From NCBI GenBank assembly GCA_003755025.1, contig RJVL01000001.1, positions 1 through 64,000 on the forward strand: 64,000 nt of DNA, read 5' to 3'. Below the pieces are notes generated by a model, which was not told where the DNA came from, did not search any database, and saw only the letters and a list, made by a program, of their open reading frames with translations. The stretch comes from Diaphorobacter nitroreducens (GTDB taxonomy: Bacteria; Pseudomonadota; Gammaproteobacteria; Burkholderiales; Burkholderiaceae_C). Within the stretch, counting starts at the first letter, position 1. Every line of letters starts with the position of its first letter. Position numbers and translations under genes: made by a program. Below, piece by piece: positions 58,909 through 64,000 of this stretch.

Positions 58909-60197
58909 TCGTGCATGGCGGCACGCCGCTGCGTGGCCGCGTCACCCCCTCGGCCAACAAGAACGCGGTGCTGCCCGTGCTGTGCGCCACGCTGCTCACG
59001 CGCGCGCCGCTGCGCCTGGTGGGCGTGCCCGACATCACCGACGTGCGCAAGATCCTGGAGATCTTCCGCACCCTGGGCAGCGAGGTGCGCTGGGACCATG
59101 CCAGCGCCACGCTGGAACTGCACCACCAGGCCACGCATTTCGACGCCGCCACGCACCGCCTGCCCGAGGAGATGCGCTCGTCCATCATGCTGGTGCCGCC
59201 GCTGCTGGCGCGCTTCGGCGTGGCGCGGCTGGAGGACAACGTGAAGGGCTGCACCCTGGGCGTGCGCGAGATCGACCCGCATGTGGAGGTCTTTCGCAGC
59301 TTCGGCGGCCAGGTGGAGCGGGCCGAGGGCTCGCTGCTGGTGCGCCGCGTGGGCATGCTCACGCCGGTGCACCACTGGCTGGACTATGCCTCGGTGACCA
59401 CCACCGAGAACTTCGTGCTGTGCGCCGTGGCCGCGCAGGGCACCTCCACGCTGACCAACGCGGCGTCCGAGCCGCACGTGCAGGAGTTCTGCCGCTTCAT
59501 GCAAATGCTGGGCGCGCAGATCGAGGGCGTGGGCACCTCGCGGCTTACGGTGCATGGCGGCGGCGACCTGGGGGGCGGTGAATTCCGCTTTGCCGAGGAC
59601 TTTCACGAGATCACCACCTTCCTGGCGCTGGGGGCCATCACCGGCGGCGACGTGGTGGTGAAGAACAGCGCGCCGGAGAACTTCCCGCTGATCGACCGCA
59701 CGTTTGCCAAGTTTGGCGTGCGCGTGGAGCACCGGGACGGCTGGTCGCGCGCCTTCGTGGACGGGCCGCTCACGGTGCAGACGCCCTTCACCCCCAACGT
59801 GCTGACCAAGGTGGAGGCCGCGCCCTGGCCCTATTTCCCCGTGGATCTGCTGCCGATCTTCATCGCGCTGGGCGTGCGCGCGCAGGGCAACGCGATGTTC
59901 TGGAACAAGGTGTACGACGGCGCTTTAGGCTGGACGGGCGAGCTGTCCAAGTTTGGCGCGCATGTGTACCAGTCCGACCCGCACCGCATCGTCACCTTCG
60001 GTGGCGGGCCGCTGGCGCCGGCGGTGGTGGAGAGCCCCTACATCATCCGCGTGGCGATCGCGCTGTTCATGGTCGCGGCCAGTATCCCGGGGCGCTCGGA
60101 GATCCGCAACGCCACGCCCATCCGCCGCGCGCACCCGCACTTTGTGGAGAACCTGCGCAGCCTGGGGGCCCGGGTGGAGTGGACGGCAGAGGAGTAG
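58896..60197 (+). CDS. MurA-like UDP-GlcNAc enolpyruvyl transferase (possible paralogue)
   Basis: The 433-residue protein belongs to the MurA/EPSP synthase family. It keeps Lys22-Asn23 (in SANKNAVLPVL) and a catalytic-loop cysteine, Cys119, in GCTLGVREIDPH. Differences from typical MurA include SSIMLVPPLLARFG and HWLDYASVTTTENF. Because canonical murA in this lineage is usually with hisG, this may be a second copy with a modified role. ATG 58896 is chosen over a TTG at 58887. It overlaps the PIN gene. Confidence 0.88.
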   Translation: MSNLIVHGGTPLRGRVTPSANKNAVLPVLCATLLTRAPLRLVGVPDITDVRKILEIFRTLGSEVRWDHASATLELHHQATHFDAATHRLPEEMRSSIMLVPPLLARFGVARLEDNVKGCTLGVREIDPHVEVFRSFGGQVERAEGSLLVRRVGMLTPVHHWLDYASVTTTENFVLCAVAAQGTSTLTNAASEPHVQEFCRFMQMLGAQIEGVGTSRLTVHGGGDLGGGEFRFAEDFHEITTFLALGAITGGDVVVKNSAPENFPLIDRTFAKFGVRVEHRDGWSRAFVDGPLTVQTPFTPNVLTKVEAAPWPYFPVDLLPIFIALGVRAQGNAMFWNKVYDGALGWTGELSKFGAHVYQSDPHRIVTFGGGPLAPAVVESPYIIRVAIALFMVAASIPGRSEIRNATPIRRAHPHFVENLRSLGARVEWTAEE

Positions 60198-60254
60198 CCG
60201 CGCCCTGATCGCCCCAGCCTTCGCTGCGCTGCAGCACAAAAGTGGATTGTGGTT

Positions 60255-60293
60255 TATACTTACGCCCAAGGGTTAACACTTAGTGGTTAACCC
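60255..60293 (+). promoter_or_regulatory. Possible promoter and inverted repeat before a short transcription unit
   Basis: A -10-like TATACT (60255-60260) lies upstream of an imperfect inverted repeat GGGTTAACAC (60270-60279) and GTGGTTAACCC (60283-60293), which would sit at the start of the RNA. The -35 is poor. A regulator site or a 5' stem are both possible. Confidence 0.45.
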
Positions 60294-60362
60294 GGTGTTG
60301 GTCGGCGTATGAGATGCGCGCCGTTCCGCACCGGATGAGCATCTCAGTCAGGAAACCACACC

Positions 60363-60440
60363 ATGCGCGAAGCCGTCCGTCTGATCCTCGAGTTCATCCA
60401 AGAAGCCCGCGAGGCCCATCTGGAGATCGCCAGCCAATAA
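60363..60440 (+). CDS. Candidate 25-residue small protein
   Basis: The frame MREAVRLILEFIQEAREAHL plus EIASQ and TAA is preceded by AGGAAACCACACC, a fair ribosome-binding site. The peptide would be an amphipathic helix with alternating charge. It lies between a possible promoter at 60255 and a terminator at 60484, so the unit of about 250 bases could be a small mRNA or a small RNA. I know no family for it. The rest of the 482-base gap between murA-like and UPF0149 genes holds the terminator and a repeat. Confidence 0.4.
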   Translation: MREAVRLILEFIQEAREAHLEIASQ

Positions 60441-60483
60441 GGCTGGGTGGGCCGCCCAGACGGCCCTTTGTTACCGACCGCTG

Positions 60484-60519
60484 CGCCCCATTGCCTTGGC
60501 ATGGGGCGTTTCTGTTTTT
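60484..60519 (+). terminator. Rho-independent terminator of the short unit
   Basis: The stem CGCCCCAT (60484-60491) / ATGGGGCG (60501-60508) is followed by TTTCTGTTTTT. A second smaller hairpin, GGGCCG / CGGCCC (60449-60466), precedes it. Confidence 0.85.
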
Positions 60520-60582
60520 AAGGCCAAATCAAGCTCTAGCGCTTGTGTAATAAGCGCGAACAGCTATTAATACAATAGCTAA
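60520..60582 (-). repeat. ~60-bp repeat, copy 13
   Basis: On the minus strand: TAGCTATTGTATTAATAGCT, GTTCGCGCTTATTACACAAG, then CGCTAGAGCTTGATTTGGCC. It lies just after the terminator of the short unit, upstream of the UPF0149 gene. Confidence 0.85.
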
Positions 60583-60679
60583 CGCGCAACCTACGACGTT
60601 ACACTGCGCGCCTCAGGCCTCCTGGGGCTCTGTTTCTCCTCCTCCTTAGCCCGCGGGTCCAAGCCCCGCCCGATTCCGC

Positions 60680-61502
<823 letters not shown>

Positions 61503-61510
<8 letters not shown>

Positions 61511-61583
61511 CGCGGCCCGGCCTAGCGCGGCCTTGCCTGGTGTAGCTGGCCTGACGCGGCGCGGTCTGACGCGGCCCGGTTCG
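61503..61583 (+). repeat. Degenerate tandem repeat (about 15 bp units)
   Basis: After the SEC-C stop, units resembling TGACGCGGCCCGG recur about five times (TTGACGCGGCCCGG, CTAGCGCGGCC, CTGACGCGGCGCGG, CTGACGCGGCCCGG) with changes. No function is evident; it may hamper polymerase or be slippage. Confidence 0.6.
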
Positions 61584-61680
61584 ACTCGCCGGCATTGAGT
61601 GGGCGGCACGCAGCCGGTGGCCCGGTATTGCGCTCTGGGCCTGCCCAGGTGCTATGGCGCCGCCAGGCCCAGTGGGACCG

Positions 61681-62220
61681 TCAGGAGCGCGAAGGGGCGG
61701 GCAGCTGGGCCAGCAACTGCGCCAGCCGCCCCAGCGCGTGGCGCACCGTGGCGGTGCGCACGGCGGCGCGGTCTCCGGCAAAGCGCCGCAGTTCCGAATG
61801 GGTGGCGCCCGCCACGCACCAGCCGAACCACACCGTGCCCACCGGCTTGTCCGGGCTGCCGCCCGTGGGGCCGGCCACGCCCGTCACGGCCACGCTGACC
61901 TGCGCGGCGCTGTGGCGCACGGCGCCCTCGGCCATGGCGCGGGCCACGGGCTCGCTCACGGCGCCGTGGGCCGTGATGAGATCGGCGGGCACGCCCAGCA
62001 GCGCGGTCTTGGCGGCGTTGGAATAGCTGACGAAGCCGCGCTCGAACCATTGGCTCGACCCCGACAGGTCGGTGCAGGCCGCCGCGATCAGGCCGCCGGT
62101 GCAGCTCTCGGCCGTGGCCAGCATCCAGCCGCGTGCGAGCAGGTCCGTGGAGATATGAATCAAATCGGCCTTCAGCGCTTGTCCATCAAGCGCTGGCAGC
62201 TCTATTTTTGATAGTTCCAT
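61681..62220 (-). CDS. pncC: Nicotinamide-nucleotide amidase (CinA C-terminal family)
   Basis: The 179-residue protein matches PncC, which deamidates nicotinamide mononucleotide in the NAD cycle. The catalytic region ATAESCTGGLIA, then YSNAAKTALLGV and GTVWFGW, is intact. There is no CinA N-terminal domain. The start at 62220 (MELSKIEL) makes the first 21 residues the product of a repeat copy; without it the domain begins near residue 22. It lies just after pgpA. Confidence 0.93.
   Translation of the reverse strand: MELSKIELPALDGQALKADLIHISTDLLARGWMLATAESCTGGLIAAACTDLSGSSQWFERGFVSYSNAAKTALLGVPADLITAHGAVSEPVARAMAEGAVRHSAAQVSVAVTGVAGPTGGSPDKPVGTVWFGWCVAGATHSELRRFAGDRAAVRTATVRHALGRLAQLLAQLPAPSRS
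62157..62216 (-). repeat. ~60-bp repeat, copy 14, forming the PncC N-terminus
   Basis: On the minus strand: GAACTATCAAAAATAGAGCT, GCCAGCGCTTGATGGACAAG, then CGCTGAAGGCCGATTTGATT. It encodes residues 2-21 (ELSKIELPALDGQALKADLI) of PncC. Confidence 0.85.
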
Positions 62221-62225
62221 GGCAC

Positions 62226-62756
62226 TCACCCGAACCAGTGGCGCCACAGCGCGATCACCAGCAGCGTGCAGAACGCGGCCACCAGGTCGTCCAGCATGAT
62301 CCCCAGGCCGCCGCGCCAGCCGAAGCCCTTGAACAACCGGTCGGCCCAGGCCACAGGGCCGGGTTTGGCGGCATCGAAATAACGGAACAGCGCAAAGGCG
62401 GCGAGCTGGCCCCAGAAGCCCATGGGCATGGCCAGCCACAGCACGATCCAGATCGCGACGATCTCATCCCACACGATGTGGCCGGGGTCTGCCACGCGCA
62501 TGTGGCGTGCGGTGACGGTGCAGGCCCACCAGCCCAGCAGCAGCGACAGCGCGATCAGCAGCCCCATGCCGCGCGGCGTGAGCCACAGTTGCAGCACCAG
62601 GAACGCCAGCCATCCCCACAGCGTGCCCACCGTGCCCGGTGCCACACGCGACAGTCCGCTGCCAAAGCCCAGCGCGATGCAGTGCGCGGGGTGCACGAAC
62701 AGAAAGCGGCGCAGGGCGTGGGGCGGCAGCGGGGTGGGGGGCGGCGTATCGGGCAT
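62226..62756 (-). CDS. pgpA: Phosphatidylglycerophosphatase A
   Basis: The 176-residue membrane enzyme makes phosphatidylglycerol from its phosphate. It has a characteristic GSGLSRVAPGTVGTLWGW and the acidic motif DPGHIVWDEIVAIW, then DDLVAAFCT at the end. Three to four helices are predicted. ATG 62756 (MPDTPPP) is chosen; a TTG at 62765 is an alternative. It lies between thiL and pncC. Confidence 0.95.
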   Translation of the reverse strand: MPDTPPPTPLPPHALRRFLFVHPAHCIALGFGSGLSRVAPGTVGTLWGWLAFLVLQLWLTPRGMGLLIALSLLLGWWACTVTARHMRVADPGHIVWDEIVAIWIVLWLAMPMGFWGQLAAFALFRYFDAAKPGPVAWADRLFKGFGWRGGLGIMLDDLVAAFCTLLVIALWRHWFG

Positions 62757-62819
62757 GGGCGACAAGGATGCGAGGGCCGGCCGATGCTACCAGCGGCGCC
62801 GGCCCGGTAGCGGGAGCGG

Positions 62820-63794
62820 TCAGGCGAAGTGGTCGAACGAGGCGAAGTGCTGCGCCACGGGCTGCCCCTGGCTGTCCACCACACGCAGGCCGGGCGCGGG
62901 CTCGACGCGGCCGATGCGCGTGGCGCGCGTACCGCTGGCCTGCGCGGCGGCCTGCACGGCGGCCTGCTGTGCGGGAGGGGCGGTGAAGACCAGTTCGTAG
63001 TCGTCGCCGCCGGCCAGCGCGCATTGCATCAGCGTTTGTGCGTCAAAATCGGCTGTAGCGCCCGCCTGCTGGGCGCTAGCAGCTAGCAAATTGGTAGCGA
63101 CGGTGGCGTCCACGCAGGCGCCCACGCCCGAGGCCTTCAGGATGTGACCCAGGTCGCCCAGCAGGCCATCGCTCACGTCGATGGCGCTGCTGGCCACGCC
63201 GCGCAGCGCCAGACCCAGCGCCACGCGCGGTGTGGGCTGCTCCAGCCGTGGGCGCAACTGCTGCAGGGCGGCGGGCGGCAGCGCCAGGCGGCCGCGCAGC
63301 GCATCCAGCGCCAGGCGCGCCTCGCCGGGCGTGCCGCTCACGTAGATGTCGTCGCCCACCCGCGCACCGCTGCGCAGCAGGGCCTGGCCCGTGGGCACTT
63401 CGCCGAACACGGTGACGCAGAGGTTCAGCGGCCCCTGCGTGGTGTCGCCACCGACCAGTTCGCACTGGTGCGCGTCGGCCAGCCGCAGCAGGCCGTCCGC
63501 AAACGCCTGCAGCCAGGGCGCATCCACGCGCGGCAACGCCAGCGCCAGCGTGAAGGCCAGCGGCCTGGCGCCGCAGGCGGCCAGGTCCGACAGGTTCACC
63601 GCCAGCGCCTTGTGGCCCAGGTGCGCGGGGTCCACGTCGGCAAAGAAATGGCGGCCCTCGACCAGCATGTCGCTGGACACGGCCAGCTGCATGCCGGGCG
63701 TGACCGACAGCAGCGCGCAGTCGTCGCCCACGCCCAGCGCCGCACGGCGCACCGGGCGCGTGAAGTAGCGCGCAATCAGGTCGAACTCACCCAT
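62820..63794 (-). CDS. thiL: Thiamine-monophosphate kinase
   Basis: The 324-residue enzyme makes thiamine diphosphate from monophosphate using ATP. Conserved elements include GDDCALL near the start (MGEFDLIARYF, then GVGDDCA), NLSDLAACGARPL, GGDTTQGP and the C-terminal GGDDYELVFT. A loop at about residues 233-251 (ATNLLAASAQQAGATADFDA) comes from a repeat copy. The gene starts a thiL-pgpA-pncC unit. Confidence 0.95.
   Translation of the reverse strand: MGEFDLIARYFTRPVRRAALGVGDDCALLSVTPGMQLAVSSDMLVEGRHFFADVDPAHLGHKALAVNLSDLAACGARPLAFTLALALPRVDAPWLQAFADGLLRLADAHQCELVGGDTTQGPLNLCVTVFGEVPTGQALLRSGARVGDDIYVSGTPGEARLALDALRGRLALPPAALQQLRPRLEQPTPRVALGLALRGVASSAIDVSDGLLGDLGHILKASGVGACVDATVATNLLAASAQQAGATADFDAQTLMQCALAGGDDYELVFTAPPAQQAAVQAAAQASGTRATRIGRVEPAPGLRVVDSQGQPVAQHFASFDHFA
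63042..63099 (-). repeat. ~60-bp repeat, copy 15, read as protein inside thiL
   Basis: On the minus strand: CGCTACCAATTTGCTAGCTG, CTAGCGCCCAGCAGGCGGGC, then GCTACAGCCGATTTTGAC. It lies in frame in a variable loop before the GGDDYELVFT motif. Confidence 0.8.
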
Positions 63795-63809
63795 GGGCGG
63801 CTGCCGCGT

Positions 63810-64000
63810 TCAGATGTCGTGCCCGCGAAAGCGCAGCGCGGCCTGGCGGCTGACCTCGGCCAGCAACTGCTCTTCGCGCTGGCGCTCGCGCAGCCAGCGG
63901 GCGTCGTTCTGGCCCAGCGCGGTCTCACCGCGCAGCATGTGCAGCGCGCCCGATGCGCCATGCGTGCCGGCGTAGCGCGCCACGTGGTCCAGCGTCTGCA
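63810..64000 (-). CDS. Probable carboxylate-amine ligase (YbdK-like), C-terminal end, partial
   Basis: The last 62 residues of a minus-strand frame read QTLDHVARYAGTHGASGALH, then GQNDARWLRERQREEQLLAE and end RFRGHDI with TGA at 63812-63810. The NDARWLRE pattern near the end resembles YbdK-type glutamate-cysteine ligase 2 proteins. The rest is outside the window, so this is a tentative call. It lies 15 bases upstream of thiL in the same direction. Confidence 0.4.
   Translation of the reverse strand, partial: QTLDHVARYAGTHGASGALHMLRGETALGQNDARWLRERQREEQLLAEVSRQAALRFRGHDI

Overview
The window looks like a high-GC chromosomal segment of a betaproteobacterium in the Burkholderiales, most probably the family Comamonadaceae (Acidovorax, Alicycliphilus or Diaphorobacter type). 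The grounds are gene order (tuf-rpsJ-rplC to rpsQ; atpI-B-E-F-H-A-G-D-C; argS-SPOR-dsbA; lptA-lptB-rpoN; lipA-lipB-DUF493), protein character, and about fifteen copies of a roughly 60-bp palindrome-bearing repeat of a kind I associate with that family. No database was searched, so the genus is inferred.

Layout. 1-5600: end of tuf and the S10 ribosomal protein operon, closed by a strong terminator. 5600-9600: peroxiredoxin, GNAT acetyltransferase, cytochrome b561 and cytochrome c', a TlpA-like thioredoxin, a lipoprotein. 9600-13300: MFS transporter overlapping a three-gene phosphotransferase relay (EIIA-Man, HPr, EI) with no sugar permease. 13300-15360: lipoate synthesis (lipA, lipB, DUF493). 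15540-22815: the complete F1Fo ATP synthase operon with promoter and terminator. 22896-29357: a DNA repair operon of MBL-fold exonuclease, ATP-dependent ligase, Lhr-type helicase and metallophosphoesterase. 29400-34400: two TPM-domain proteins with LemA, a SnoaL-like protein, a YheT hydrolase, a conserved hypothetical and a cytochrome c5. 34500-41200: an RND efflux system (outer membrane factor, pump, adaptor) divergent from its TetR/AcrR-type repressor, with a clear operator between them. 41260-43800: tRNA-Arg(CCG) followed by a small patch of stress-type and broken genes. 43900-50250: amidotransferase, tautomerase, CWC protein, malate synthase G with a divergent LysR regulator, and small envelope proteins. 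50368-58900: argS, SPOR, dsbA, lptA, lptB, rpoN, thioesterase, rlmL-like methyltransferase and PIN protein. 58896-64000: a MurA-like enzyme, a short promoter-to-terminator unit with a 25-codon reading frame, a UPF0149/SEC-C protein, pncC, pgpA, thiL and the end of a probable carboxylate-amine ligase.

Most of this is housekeeping. The most unusual signal is the repeat family: several copies lie inside or at the edges of open reading frames and seem to have become protein. They supply a linker in sigma-54, a loop in the repair helicase, a loop in ThiL, the N-terminus of PncC, the start codon of the YheT-type hydrolase, and the start codon and hydrophobic core of a signal peptide in a TPM-domain protein. 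Other points of interest are the four-gene repair operon, the short transcript-like unit near 60.3-60.5 kb, the MurA-like paralogue and the truncated alcohol dehydrogenase beside tRNA-Arg.
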